DNA from: Trebonia sp963773105
Lineage (GTDB): Bacteria > Actinomycetota > Actinomycetes > Streptosporangiales > Streptosporangiaceae
Length of the DNA stretch: 64,000 nt
Assembly (NCBI GenBank): GCA_963773105.1
Contig: CAVZAA010000002.1
Coordinates: 744,001-808,000 of the forward strand
Direction: 5' to 3'
Below the pieces are notes generated by a model. That model was not told the DNA's origin and did no database searches. It worked only from the letters and a program-made list of their open reading frames with translations. Below are positions 1-8,383 of this stretch, piece by piece (positions within the stretch are counted from its first letter, which is position 1; every line of letters starts with the position of its first letter). The position numbers and the translations under genes are program-made.

Positions 1-120
1 ACCGGCAGCGCCCTGGTGGGCTTCCGCGCGCTCACCAGCGGGGCGCTCGGACCGCCGCCCGCCCCTGGAACCGGCCACGCCCAAGAGGATGGAGGAGGCA
101 CAGGTTCCCTGGGACGGTAG
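1..120 (+). CDS. possible C-terminal end of an upstream gene (partial)
   Basis: Frame 1 is open from the window edge to a TAG at 118-120, thirteen bases before the next gene. The last ~39 residues are Gly/Pro/Ala-rich with no recognisable motif. In a GC-rich genome an open frame of this length is weak evidence on its own. The only support is its position immediately upstream of, and on the same strand as, the histidine phosphatase. No function can be given. Confidence 0.3.
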   Translation, partial: TGSALVGFRALTSGALGPPPAPGTGHAQEDGGGTGSLGR

Positions 121-132
121 GCTGGCGGGGCC

Positions 133-765
133 ATGACTGAGATCACCGTTGTTCACCTGCTTAGGCACGGTGAAGTGCACAATCCCGACCACGTACTCTA
201 CGGGCGGCTGCCCGGTTACCACCTGTCCGCCAACGGGCGGCTGATGGCCGCCGCGGCAGCCGACTTCTTCGCCGGGCGCCCGGTGGCCGCTGTCTTCTCG
301 TCCCCGCTGGAGCGGGCGCAGGAGACCGCGCAGCCGGTGGCCGAGCGGCTCGGGCTCACGATCACCACCGACGACCGGCTGATCGAGTCGGCGAACGTGC
401 TCGAGGGCAAGTCCGTCAGCCTGGCCAGCCTCGCGCTGAACCCGCTGAACTGGCGTTACCTGTGGAACCCGTTCCGGCCGTCCTGGGGCGAGCCGTACAC
501 CCAGGTCGCCGAGCGGGTGCGCCAGGTCATCGACCGGGCCAGGGACGCCAGCAGGGGCAGGGAGGCGGTCTGCGTCAGCCACCAGCTGCCGATCTGGGTC
601 AGCCGCCTGGCGGCCGAGCACAAGCGCCTGTGGCATAACCCCAACACCCGCCAGTGCGCGCTCGGATCCGTCACCAGCTTCACCTTCGACGGGGACCGGC
701 TCACCGGCGTTTCCTACGCGGTACCGCCCCGCCAGCAGGTCGCCGACCCGGATAGGGCACAATAG
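133..765 (+). CDS. histidine phosphatase family protein (phosphoglycerate mutase-like)
   Basis: 210 residues starting at ATG 133. The catalytic RHGE signature is near the N-terminus (LLRHGEVHNP, about residues 9-18), so the phospho-accepting His is about residue 12. The second active-site His lies in VCVSHQLPIWV near residue 150. The SSPLERAQETA stretch around residue 56 is also typical of the branch. The substrate is unknown; such proteins range from phosphoglycerate mutases to sugar-phosphate or cofactor phosphatases. From general knowledge of actinobacterial genomes, a member of this family often sits directly before the tlpA-resB-ccsB cytochrome c genes, as here, without an established role in that pathway. 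The following gene starts 45 bp downstream on the same strand. Confidence 0.9.
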   Translation: MTEITVVHLLRHGEVHNPDHVLYGRLPGYHLSANGRLMAAAAADFFAGRPVAAVFSSPLERAQETAQPVAERLGLTITTDDRLIESANVLEGKSVSLASLALNPLNWRYLWNPFRPSWGEPYTQVAERVRQVIDRARDASRGREAVCVSHQLPIWVSRLAAEHKRLWHNPNTRQCALGSVTSFTFDGDRLTGVSYAVPPRQQVADPDRAQ

Positions 766-810
766 GCACGACGTACTACCCCCTGTAGGAGACGGTAGGG
801 AACCGACCCG

Positions 811-1386
811 GTGGTGTTCAAAGCGAAGCGCCGAACGGTCGTCACCACGGCGGCCGCTGTGTTCGTGCTGCTGATCGCCGCCCTGGTGGTCACCGTGTTC
901 ACGCAGGGGAACAGCAGCAGCGCCAGCGGCAACATGGTGACCTACCCGGCCGGCCAGCGGCCGGCCGCGCCCGAGTTCACCGCGACCTCGCTGACCGGCG
1001 CGCCGATCAACTTCTCGAGCTACCGGGGCAAGGTCGTCGTCCTCAACGTCTGGGGTTCCTGGTGCCCTCCGTGTCGAGGCGAGAGCCAGACGCTCAAGTA
1101 CCTCGACGAGGAGTACGGCCCGCAGGGGGTCGCCTTCCTCGGCGACGACATCCAGGACACGCCGACCAACGCGCTTGACTTCCTTAAAGGCGAGGGCATC
1201 ACCTATCCGAGCGTGAACGACGCGAACGGGGCGGTCGAGCAGCGGCTCGCCATCGCGGCGCCGATCAACGGCACCCCCACGACCCTGGTCATCGACAAGA
1301 CCGGGCACATCGCGGGGATGATCGACGGCCCGGTCACCTGGCCGGACATGACCACTCTGCTGCGAGACGCGGCGGTGACCCAGTGA
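811..1386 (+). CDS. TlpA/ResA-type thiol-disulfide oxidoreductase, membrane-anchored
   Basis: 191 residues from GTG 811. An N-terminal signal anchor (about residues 13-32, AAAVFVLLIAALVVTVFT) precedes a thioredoxin fold facing the outside of the cell. The redox motif is WCPPC in VWGSWCPPCRGES near residue 88, and a cis-Pro loop appears as NGTPTTLVID. Family role: reduces apocytochrome c heme-binding cysteines before heme ligation by ResB/CcsB. The gene overlaps the start of resB (GTGA junction at 1383-1386), implying translational coupling. No ccdA, the usual electron donor gene, lies between it and resB. Confidence 0.92.
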   Translation: MVFKAKRRTVVTTAAAVFVLLIAALVVTVFTQGNSSSASGNMVTYPAGQRPAAPEFTATSLTGAPINFSSYRGKVVVLNVWGSWCPPCRGESQTLKYLDEEYGPQGVAFLGDDIQDTPTNALDFLKGEGITYPSVNDANGAVEQRLAIAAPINGTPTTLVIDKTGHIAGMIDGPVTWPDMTTLLRDAAVTQ

Positions 1387-3124
1387 CCGATGTGCATTCG
1401 CCCAGCTCGAAGGCCGCCTCGAAACCGGAGGCGGCGGACCTGGACCGCGAAGCCACGCGTCCGTTCGGAACCGGGCCTGTCGAAGCCACCGAGAGCGGCA
1501 GCGGCGGGACCTCGGAACTGTCCGGGACGGGGCCGGCTGGGGGCGCTGGACGTGGCGGCAGCTCACCTCCATGCGGACCGCGCTCATCCTGCTCTTCCTG
1601 CTCGCGCTGGGCGCTGTTCCCGGTTCGATCCTGCCCCAGGAGGGCAGCGACCCGGCGGAGGTGACGCAGTACTTCGCGTCGCACCCGGGCATCGCGCCGT
1701 GGCTGAACCATCTCGGGCTGTTCAACGTGTTCGCGGCGCCGTGGTTCGCGGCGATCTACATCCTGCTCTTCGCCTCGCTGGTCGGGTGCGTGGTGCCGCG
1801 AACGTTCAAGCTGGTCGGCTCGGCGCGGACGCCCCCGCCGCGCGCGCCGAGGAACCTGGCGCGGCTGCCGCACGCGGTGACGTACCCGTCGGCGCTGTCG
1901 CCCGACGCGGCCGTGGGCGCGGCCGCGTCGGTGCTGGGCGGACAGCGGTTCCGGCTCCGGTGGCCGGCCGCCGGGGACGCCGGCCACTGGCTGTCGGCCG
2001 AGAAGGGCTACCTGCGCGAGGTCGGCAACCTGCTCTTCCACCTCGCGCTGCTTGGCGTGCTGCTCTCGATCGCGCTCGGCGGGCTGTTCGGCTACAAGGC
2101 CGACGAACTGGTCGTCGAGGGGCAGACGTTCTCCGACACCAGCGCGCAGCTGGCCGAGGTCCACCCGGGACGGCTGGTCAACATCACCTCCGATCTGGCG
2201 CCGTTCTCGCTCACGCTGAACAAGTTCACCGCCGACTACATCAACTCGGGCGCGTCCATCGGGCAGCCCGCGGGCTTCGACGCGAACGTCAGCTACTCGG
2301 CCACCCCGGGCGGCGCCACGAAGTCGTACGACATCCAGGTCAACCACCCGCTGTCGGTTGACTCGGTGAAGGTGTACCTGATCGGCCACGGGTACGCACC
2401 GGAGTTCACGGTGCGCGGCCCCAACGGCGTCGCCTATCAGGAGGCAACCCCGTTCATCCCGGCCAACACCAACACGATGCTCTCCGACGGCGTGGTGAAG
2501 GCACCGAACGCCTCGCTCGGCTTCGAGGGCGTGTTCGTGCCGACCGCCTACATGGCAGGCGGGACGACGCTGGAGTCGATCTTCCCGGCGGCCAATAACC
2601 CGGAAGTGTCGCTGATCGGCTACTCGGGCAACCTCGGCATGAACTCGGGCGCTCCGCAGAGCGTCTACCAGCTCGACACCAGCCAGATGACGGAGATCGC
2701 CGGGGGGCCGCATCTGATGACCCCCGGGAGCACCTGGACGCTGCCGGGCAAGCTGGGGTCGATCACCTACGACGGCACCAGGCAGTGGGTGAGCCTGGCG
2801 ATCACCTACGACCCGGGGCAGATCCCCGCCCTGGTCTGCGGCATCCTGGCGATCGCGGGTCTGCTGCTGTCGTTCTTCGTGCGGCGGCGGCGGGTATTCG
2901 TCCGGGCGGTGCCAGGGCCGGACGGCGTCGGCTCGGTCGTCACCGTCGGCGGCCTGACCAGGACCGACGCCAGCGGCGGATTCGAGGACGAGTTCGCCAC
3001 GCTGGCGGCCGACATCGCCGACGCATCTTCGCCAACTTCGCCATCTTCGTCGCCTGCTGGGCCTGCGGCACCGGCCGACCGCCAGAAGCCTGAGCCTAAC
3101 AACCAGTCAGAAACGGGAGCGTGA
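1383..3124 (+). CDS. resB: cytochrome c biogenesis protein ResB (apparent frameshift near the N-terminus)
   Basis: System II heme-ligation subunit. The clear ResB part starts with the family signature RQLTSMRTALILLFLLALG encoded around 1559-1615. It continues through further membrane segments, a large extracytoplasmic domain (about 2100-2810) and a last transmembrane helix near 2826-2880. From ATG 1571 it would be 517 residues, but conserved residues (GWGRWTWRQLTS) are encoded upstream in the same frame with no start codon. A GTG at 1383 overlapping the tlpA stop opens a Gly/Ser/Thr-rich leader in a different frame. One missing G in the G-run at 1529-1532 would join the two frames, so the true gene probably starts at 1383. 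The C-terminus overlaps ccsB. Confidence 0.88.
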
Positions 3125-3129
3125 GGCTC

Positions 3130-4251
3130 GTGTCCGTCAATGCAGGATTGGCCCACGTCAGCACCGACTTCATGATCGCGGCGCTGCTCATCTACTCGGT
3201 CGCGCTGCTCGCCTTCGCGGGCGACTACGCCTTCGGGCGGCCCCGTCGCAAGGCGATGATGGCCGCTGCGCCCGTCGCCGAGCGGTCCGCCCAGCTCGCG
3301 GCGGTCGGCGCCACGTCGGCGGGGGCGGCCTCGGCCGGCGCCGCGCTCGACTCGACCGAGCCGGATGGGTCGGCTCGGCCGGGTGCGACCGTGCCCGGCG
3401 CCGCCGGCGCCGCTGCGCGTCCCGGCCCGGTCGGCGGGTCCGCCGCGCGGCCGGAGCGGCCGGCGGGCGCGCTCCGGGCGATCGCGGAGGCGGGGCCGTG
3501 GATCCGCGCCGCCGCCACGCTCAGCGCGCTCGGCATTCTCGCGCACGTCGTCGCGGTCACCACCAGGGGGCTGGCGGTCGACCGCGCGCCGTGGGGCGAC
3601 ATGTACGAGTTCATCACCGCGCTGACCTGCGTGGCCGCCATCTTCTTCGGCTACATCCTGGTCAAGTACCGGGCCTGGTCGATCGGCGTGTTCGTGATGG
3701 GCGCGATCGTCATCGCGCTGGGGCTGGCCGAGACGCTCATCTACACCCCGGCCGGGCCGCTGGTGCCCGCCCTGCAGTCCTACTGGCTGTCCATCCACGT
3801 CACCGCGATGACGCTGTCCAGCGGCATCTTCTTCGTCGCGGCCGTCCTCGGCATCATGTACCTGGTCGTGGAGCGGTACAGGAAGCGCGTGGCCGCGGGC
3901 AAAGCCGAGGCTAACCCGCTGCTCGACCGCATCCCGAGCGGGGCGCAACTGGACAAGCTGACCTACCGCGCGGTCGTCTTCGGCTTCCCGATCTGGACGT
4001 TCGGCGTGATGGCGGGCGGCATCTGGGCGGACCAGGCGTGGGGCCGCTACTGGGGCTGGGACCCGGTTGAGACCTGGGCGTTCATCACCTGGGTGATCTA
4101 CGCCGCCTACCTGCACGCCCGCGCCACCGGTGGCTGGCGCGGTGTCCGCTCGCACTACATCCAGCTGCTCGGCTTCGCCAGCCTGCTGACCAACATCTTC
4201 GTGATCCAGATCTTCGTCACCGGCCTGCACTCCTACTCCGGCGTGCAGTAG
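3130..4251 (+). CDS. ccsB: cytochrome c biogenesis protein CcsB/CcsA (heme handling protein)
   Basis: 373-residue polytopic membrane protein with about eight predicted helices. The tryptophan-rich heme-binding signature is WGRYWGWDPVETWAF (encoded near 4040-4080). Conserved histidines are present in ILAHVVAVTTRG, LSIHVTAMTLSS and AAYLHARATGG. It exports and presents heme and, with ResB, ligates it to apocytochrome c. GTG 3130 was chosen because GGAG at 3116-3119 is well spaced for it; GTG 3121, overlapping the resB stop, is in frame but almost touches that site. An Ala/Gly/Ser-rich low-complexity insert (about 3270-3480) separates the first helix from the core. Confidence 0.92.
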   Translation: MSVNAGLAHVSTDFMIAALLIYSVALLAFAGDYAFGRPRRKAMMAAAPVAERSAQLAAVGATSAGAASAGAALDSTEPDGSARPGATVPGAAGAAARPGPVGGSAARPERPAGALRAIAEAGPWIRAAATLSALGILAHVVAVTTRGLAVDRAPWGDMYEFITALTCVAAIFFGYILVKYRAWSIGVFVMGAIVIALGLAETLIYTPAGPLVPALQSYWLSIHVTAMTLSSGIFFVAAVLGIMYLVVERYRKRVAAGKAEANPLLDRIPSGAQLDKLTYRAVVFGFPIWTFGVMAGGIWADQAWGRYWGWDPVETWAFITWVIYAAYLHARATGGWRGVRSHYIQLLGFASLLTNIFVIQIFVTGLHSYSGVQ

Positions 4252-4338
4252 GGCCGCGCGGACGCGTGCGTCAGCTCAGCAACGCGTGTCCCAGATTTCC
4301 CGGCCGGTGAGTGCCTTCCTGCGACCGCCCGGCCGAGC

Positions 4339-4360
4339 CGACCCGCAGGCCTGCGGGTCG
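4339..4360. terminator. perfect 22-bp palindrome between convergent genes, possible bidirectional terminator
   Basis: The 22 bases are a perfect inverted repeat centred on GGCC (arms CGACCCGCAGG / CCTGCGGGTCG). They sit in the 137-bp gap between ccsB (ending 4251) and the convergent PLDc_N gene (ending 4389). There is no T-tract, as is common for GC-rich actinobacterial terminators. A protein-binding site is the alternative. Confidence 0.45.
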
Positions 4361-4388
4361 AACCCGCATGACCCCGCCTTGGTCTCCG

Positions 4389-4823
4389 CTACTCAGCCGG
4401 ATCGGTGGGGGTGCCGTGGATGCGCTGGTCTAGCTGGCGGAGGAACTCGGGGTCGTCGTCCGGGCCCCTGGGCGCGATCCAGCCCGAACGCCCGGCGGGG
4501 GTCGAGCGCCCCGCCGGGTGACGGTACAGGGCCGCGTCGGCGGCGCTCTCCGTCGTCCAGGGCGTGAACCAGACGACGTTGGCGTTGCCCCGGTCGATGA
4601 TCATCAGCCGGCTGACCGTCGAAGGCCAGTGGCCTGCCCGCCAGTTCCTGCGGGCGATCAGCCACGCGATGGCGCCCGCGATCAGCGTCACTCCGATGAC
4701 CCAGACCCAGGTCCGCTTCCGCCAGCCCAGGAACTCCTCGGCGGGCGTGACGGCGGCGTCGACGAGGCAGTAGAGCCAGCAGCCCGCCAGGAACAGGACA
4801 AAAAGGACACCTGACAGCAACAT
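4389..4823 (-). CDS. PLDc_N-domain (phospholipase D-nuclease N-terminal) membrane protein
   Basis: 144 residues. Two N-terminal transmembrane helices (about residues 3-24 and 38-58) are joined by the short conserved PLDc_N loop (YCLVDAAVTPAEEFLGWRK). Next comes a soluble region with the segment NVVWFTPWTTESAADAALY and an acidic tail. Despite its name the domain has no catalytic residues and its role is unknown. It is transcribed away from the metalloprotease gene, with which it shares a 149-bp promoter region. Confidence 0.8.
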   Translation of the reverse strand: MLLSGVLFVLFLAGCWLYCLVDAAVTPAEEFLGWRKRTWVWVIGVTLIAGAIAWLIARRNWRAGHWPSTVSRLMIIDRGNANVVWFTPWTTESAADAALYRHPAGRSTPAGRSGWIAPRGPDDDPEFLRQLDQRIHGTPTDPAE

Positions 4824-4854
4824 GGCGGAAGCCTAACCTCCGGGTTCCTATCCC

Positions 4855-4936
4855 GCATTCGGAATGCTCATTTTTTCCCACCTGCACGTTTACGCGTGGT
4901 CTGTCACCCGGGGTGACGTCTGGGCCGATTCGGAAT
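4855..4936. promoter_or_regulatory. clustered short inverted repeats in a divergent promoter region
   Basis: Between the PLDc_N gene (minus) and the metalloprotease gene (plus) lie three short palindromes. GCATTC-G-GAATGC is at 4855-4867, GTCACCC-G-GGGTGAC at 4903-4917, and ATTCGGAAT at 4928-4936. The core ATTCGGAAT occurs twice (4857-4865 and 4928-4936), flanking the GTCACCC repeat. A TACTCT at 4936-4941 could be a -10 element for the rightward gene. This looks like an operator arrangement; the binding protein is unknown. Confidence 0.35.
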
Positions 4937-4972
4937 ACTCTGGGCTTTGGCGCGAAAGCAGGGAGTCCAAGA

Positions 4973-6229
4973 ATGCGGCTACGCCTATTCGAGCGGCTCG
5001 GCCGACTCGTCAGTTGGCGTCCGGGATCACAGGGCGCTGGCGGTGGCAAGCCGGGAGACTCCCGGGCCGACGGGACGGATGCCGGCGGCAGGCACCGGAG
5101 GAACACCAGCGCCGACGTGGGGGCGCCACCGCCTCCGGCGTCCAGCCCGGGGCAGCGGACCGCGGCCCCGGCCCTGCAGCCGCCAGCCGGCCTGCCGAGG
5201 CGGTCGCCGCCGTCCGGGCCGGCCCCGCGCGCCTCGAACCCACAGTCCGGTGGTCCCGCCCGGCCGCCGCTGCCGAGAAACTATTCGCCCCTGGCCGGCG
5301 GCGGCGTCGGCCGGGCCAGGATCAGGGAGGCGCCGCAGTTCGGCGCCGCCCCGGTGGAGACGGCCACCCGCGGACAGGATGGCGGCAGCCAGTCGGCCGC
5401 GGTGGCGCCCAGGCAGCCTTGGTACCAGGTGGTGGGGGAGCAGGCGGCCGCGCGGCCGGGCCTGCCGGGTGAGAAGACGCAGGCCAGACCGGGAACGGCC
5501 GCTCAGGCGAGGCAGAAGGCAGCCGCGCTGCTCGGCCCATCGGCTGCCCGCGCGCGGGTCTCGCACGACCCGGCCAGGGCGGCGCTGCCGTTCGCGGCCC
5601 CGCACCCGCGCGGCCACTATGAGGCCGCCGCCGACGGCCGTCGCAACTGCGGTCCGCTCGAGGCCATCCTGTGGCGGCAGTGGGACGCCGCCACCACCAC
5701 CCCGCCCGCGCAGGCGATCGCCGCCATCGAGCGACTGGCCGAGTTCCCGGCCCCGTTGCAGCAGAAGCTGGCCGACGGGCTGGCCGGCATCTACGTGGGC
5801 GCGGGCGGAGTGCCCGACCTGGACCACATGGGCGGGCTGCACGGCGTCCAACTGCCGTCGGGCAAGGCGACGTGGGACGCCTGCGCCGGCGCCTACGGTG
5901 ACCGCAAGATCGTGGTCGGCACCCGGCCCTCGCCGACCCCGGACGTGATGTGCCACGAAGTCGGGCACGCGCTCGATGATCTGGACAGCCCGCCGGGAAA
6001 ATGGCAATCCGACTCGGCTGAGTTCAGGCGCATCTATGATCAATGTCAGCCGTACATAGCAAGTGACTTTCATCGCCAAAGTGGCGGACTTGGGCGTAAG
6101 GAGTTCTTCGCCGATTCGTTCGCCGCGATTGCATCGGCGCAGCGGCCGGCGCTTGTCGATATGTTGGGCGGCAACACGCGGCTCGCGCTCCAGGTCATGC
6201 TGTACTTCAACCGGCGCTATGGCATCTAG
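4973..6229 (+). CDS. anthrax-lethal-factor-like zinc metalloprotease with long disordered N-terminus
   Basis: 418 residues from ATG 4973, chosen for the GGGAG at 4961-4965. Residues 1 to ~200 are Pro/Ala/Gly/Arg-rich and probably disordered. The C-terminal ~200 residues hold a gluzincin-like site: HEVGHALDD (about residues 325-333, HExxH) followed by KEFFADSFAAI (about residue 377), whose Glu/Asp fits the third zinc ligand. This layout matches the ATLF-like (M34-related) domain of anthrax lethal factor and many predicted actinobacterial toxins. No signal peptide or membrane segment is seen, so it acts in the cytosol or leaves by a non-Sec route. The next gene follows by 11 bp. The substrate is unknown and the toxin role is inferred. 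Confidence 0.75.
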   Translation: MRLRLFERLGRLVSWRPGSQGAGGGKPGDSRADGTDAGGRHRRNTSADVGAPPPPASSPGQRTAAPALQPPAGLPRRSPPSGPAPRASNPQSGGPARPPLPRNYSPLAGGGVGRARIREAPQFGAAPVETATRGQDGGSQSAAVAPRQPWYQVVGEQAAARPGLPGEKTQARPGTAAQARQKAAALLGPSAARARVSHDPARAALPFAAPHPRGHYEAAADGRRNCGPLEAILWRQWDAATTTPPAQAIAAIERLAEFPAPLQQKLADGLAGIYVGAGGVPDLDHMGGLHGVQLPSGKATWDACAGAYGDRKIVVGTRPSPTPDVMCHEVGHALDDLDSPPGKWQSDSAEFRRIYDQCQPYIASDFHRQSGGLGRKEFFADSFAAIASAQRPALVDMLGGNTRLALQVMLYFNRRYGI

Positions 6230-6240
6230 GGTGAGCTGCG

Positions 6241-6519
6241 ATGTTCGTGATACGACTACCGAACGGGAACCTGCAGGTTCCGCAGACCGCCATCCATACC
6301 GGGGATGGGCGGTTCGTCGGCGATGTGTACGTGGAGATCGGCCCGCAGGACGCCGACTACGCCCGGCTGGCCGCCCAGGCCATCACCCCCGATGAGGCGG
6401 AGCAGCGCAAGGACCAGTGGCGGGCCGGAGATGCGGCGCTGCTGCGGGAGTTCCAGGAGTTCGCCAGGCTCATGGGGGACCAGTACTGGCCCGGGCAGGA
6501 CGCCGAGCCAGGCGAGTAG
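6241..6519 (+). CDS. small acidic protein of unknown function, partner of the metalloprotease
   Basis: 92 residues from ATG 6241, 11 bp after the metalloprotease stop and clearly in the same transcription unit. The N-terminal half is beta-rich (MFVIRLPNGNLQVPQTAIHTG). The C-terminal half is a charged helix (DEAEQRKDQWRAGDAALLRE) ending in an acidic tail. No family is recognised. Its position and size would suit an immunity protein, chaperone or specificity factor for the protease, but nothing in the sequence proves any of these. Confidence 0.7.
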   Translation: MFVIRLPNGNLQVPQTAIHTGDGRFVGDVYVEIGPQDADYARLAAQAITPDEAEQRKDQWRAGDAALLREFQEFARLMGDQYWPGQDAEPGE

Positions 6520-6602
6520 TCGCGCCGGGCGCGCCCCGTTCGCGCACGCACTCGCCCGCTGGGCCCGCCCCGCCAGGCGGGCGCCCGGCTAAGTCGGTCA
6601 GC

Positions 6603-6815
6603 CTACGAAGCGGCCGGGTGTCCCTCTGGTGCAACCTCGCTATCGCCGCGCAGCAGTGCGCGCACCTCGGACTCCCGGAATCGTCGGTGCCCGCCGGGCG
6701 TGCGGATGCTGGTGATCCGCCCTGAAGCCGCCCACCGCGTGACGGTCTTCGGGTCCACCCGGAACAGGGCGGCTACCTCCCCCGGGGTGAGCAGCCGCTC
6801 ATTGTTGCCGTCCAC
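6603..6815 (-). CDS. bldC: BldC-like MerR-family developmental DNA-binding protein
   Basis: 70 residues, the usual BldC length. The whole protein is one winged helix: LLTPGEVAALFRVDPKTVTR, then WAASGRITSIRTPGGHRRFR, then a short tail. BldC binds direct repeats cooperatively and controls entry into development in Streptomyces; it lacks the dimerisation and effector domains of classical MerR proteins. The frame is open to an ATG at 6851, but the GTG at 6815 is preferred because AGGAGA lies just upstream and it gives the canonical length. It is divergent from the threonine dehydratase. Confidence 0.9.
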   Translation of the reverse strand: MDGNNERLLTPGEVAALFRVDPKTVTRWAASGRITSIRTPGGHRRFRESEVRALLRGDSEVAPEGHPAAS

Positions 6816-6980
6816 GTTCCATCTCCTCGAACTCGGTCGGAGTATGCCCATAGTTTGGCGACAAACGGGTACTTTCTGCCTAGATTTCTGGAAATTAGCC
6901 TAGCGATTCGTCAGTCGCTCTGGGTGACTTGCGAAGTATTTGTGTCGCGACGTGGCATTATGCGGATGCCGAGCTTGCAC

Positions 6981-6986
6981 TAGGGT
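6981..6986 (+). promoter_or_regulatory. candidate -10 element (TAGGGT) for a leaderless transcript
   Basis: TAGGGT ends six bases before the GTG start at 6993. That is the spacing seen for leaderless mRNAs, which are common in actinobacteria, and there is no obvious ribosome-binding site. No convincing -35 box is seen. Confidence 0.35.
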
Positions 6987-6992
6987 GACGAG

Positions 6993-8018
6993 GTGGCAGA
7001 TCTCGTTTCGCTCGATGAGATACGCACCGCCGCCGAACGGCTGCGTGGTGTGACGGTCCGGACCCCCCTTCTCGCGTTTCCCGGTGCTTCGGCCGCCGTC
7101 GGGCCGCCCGCCCTGCTCGTCAAGCCCGAGTCGCTCCAGCCGACCGGCGCGTTCAAGCTCCGCGGCGCCTACAACGCGATCGCCGGGCTGCTCCCCGACT
7201 CCAGGCCGCCGGGCGTGGTCGCGCACTCGAGCGGCAACCACGGTTTCGCCGTCGCCTACGCCGCCGCGCTGCTCGGCATCCCGGCCGCGATCGTCGTGCC
7301 GGACAACGCGCCCAGGGTCAAGACGGATCTGATCGGCGCCGTCGGCGCGGAGCTGGTCACCGTCGCGCCCACGCTGGCGGCGCGGATCGAGGCGTCGGCG
7401 AAGATCGCGAGCGACCGCGGCTACGCCGAGATCCCGCCGTTCGATGACCGGCGCGTGATCGCCGGGCAGGGCACCATCGGCCTGGAGATCGCCGAGGACT
7501 GCGCCGCCGGGCAAGGCCGTCGGCCGGCCGCCGTCCTGGTCCCCGTCGGCGGCGGGGGGATGGTGTCGGGCATCGCGGTCGCGGTCAAAGCCCTGCTGCC
7601 GGGAACCCGGGTCATCGGCGTCGAGCCCGAGCTCGCGGCCGATGCGCGGGAGTCGCTGCGGGCAGGCACCCGGGTCGCGTGGGCGGCGGCCGACACCGCC
7701 AGGACCAAGGCCGACTCGCTCCGGGTGGAGCAGGTCGGCGAGCTGACCTTCCCGCATATCGAGGCGCTGGTCGATGACATCGTGACGGTCAGCGAGGCCG
7801 AGCTGCTGGAGGCGGTGCGACGGCTCGCGCTCCAGGGCCGCCTGGTGGCGGAGCCCGGCGGCGCGGTCGCGGTCGCGGCGGCGCTGTTCAGGGACCGCGC
7901 CGAGCTGGGCCTGATCCGGGCGGAAACGGCAGCCCCGCTGGTCGCGGTGCTCTCCGGCGGCAACATCGACCCGACCCTGCTGGCCGAGATCCTCGGCGGC
8001 TCGTCCTACACTGGGTAG
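6993..8018 (+). CDS. PLP-dependent threonine/serine dehydratase, short form
   Basis: 341 residues from GTG 6993. It is a fold-type II PLP enzyme. The Schiff-base lysine is in PTGAFKLRGAYNAI (about residue 56), the substrate loop is SSGNHGFAVAYAA (about residue 80), and the phosphate-binding glycine loop is PVGGGGMVSGIAVA (about residue 187). It lacks the C-terminal ACT regulatory domains of biosynthetic IlvA, so it resembles catabolic threonine/serine dehydratases or racemases. The expected reaction is L-threonine to 2-oxobutanoate (or serine to pyruvate) plus ammonia. A second enzyme of this type begins at 63862. DUF4229 follows by 4 bp. Confidence 0.88.
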   Translation: MADLVSLDEIRTAAERLRGVTVRTPLLAFPGASAAVGPPALLVKPESLQPTGAFKLRGAYNAIAGLLPDSRPPGVVAHSSGNHGFAVAYAAALLGIPAAIVVPDNAPRVKTDLIGAVGAELVTVAPTLAARIEASAKIASDRGYAEIPPFDDRRVIAGQGTIGLEIAEDCAAGQGRRPAAVLVPVGGGGMVSGIAVAVKALLPGTRVIGVEPELAADARESLRAGTRVAWAAADTARTKADSLRVEQVGELTFPHIEALVDDIVTVSEAELLEAVRRLALQGRLVAEPGGAVAVAAALFRDRAELGLIRAETAAPLVAVLSGGNIDPTLLAEILGGSSYTG

Positions 8019-8022
8019 TGCT

Positions 8023-8364
8023 ATGAGAACCGCATTCGCCTACACCAGCGCCCGGATCATCATGTTCGGCGCCTCGGTCCTGGTCCTGTTCTGGGCCGGG
8101 GCTCGCGGCATCCTGCTGCTCGGGCTTGCCCTCCTCGTCAGCGCGCTGCTGAGCTACGTCCTGCTGAACAAGCAGCGCCAGATCATCGCGGGCAAGCTGA
8201 ACGGCCGGCTGAGCCGGGTCGGCCAGAAGGCCAGCGAATTGAGCCAGCGCCTGGACGAGGGCACCGCGCTCGAGGACGCCGACGGGGACGAAGGCGCCGT
8301 CGATCCCGAGCACGTGGTGACGCCGGACGCGGAAGAGCCCGTCCTGGGCTTCCCCAAGGCGTAG
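8023..8364 (+). CDS. DUF4229 small membrane protein
   Basis: 113 residues. Two N-terminal transmembrane helices (about residues 10-25 and 28-47) are followed by a basic-amphipathic stretch (LNKQRQIIAGKLNGRLSRVG) and an acidic tail. This matches the actinobacterial DUF4229 family. The function is unknown. It starts four bases after the dehydratase stop and ends 19 bp before the convergent cysC-like gene. Confidence 0.82.
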   Translation: MRTAFAYTSARIIMFGASVLVLFWAGARGILLLGLALLVSALLSYVLLNKQRQIIAGKLNGRLSRVGQKASELSQRLDEGTALEDADGDEGAVDPEHVVTPDAEEPVLGFPKA

Positions 8365-8383
8365 CCCGAGGCTCTTCGGCGGC

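Noticed and set aside
1334..4230. Two long minus-strand frames across resB and ccsB
   Set aside because: Both are Arg/Gly/Asp-rich shadows of real plus-strand membrane protein genes.
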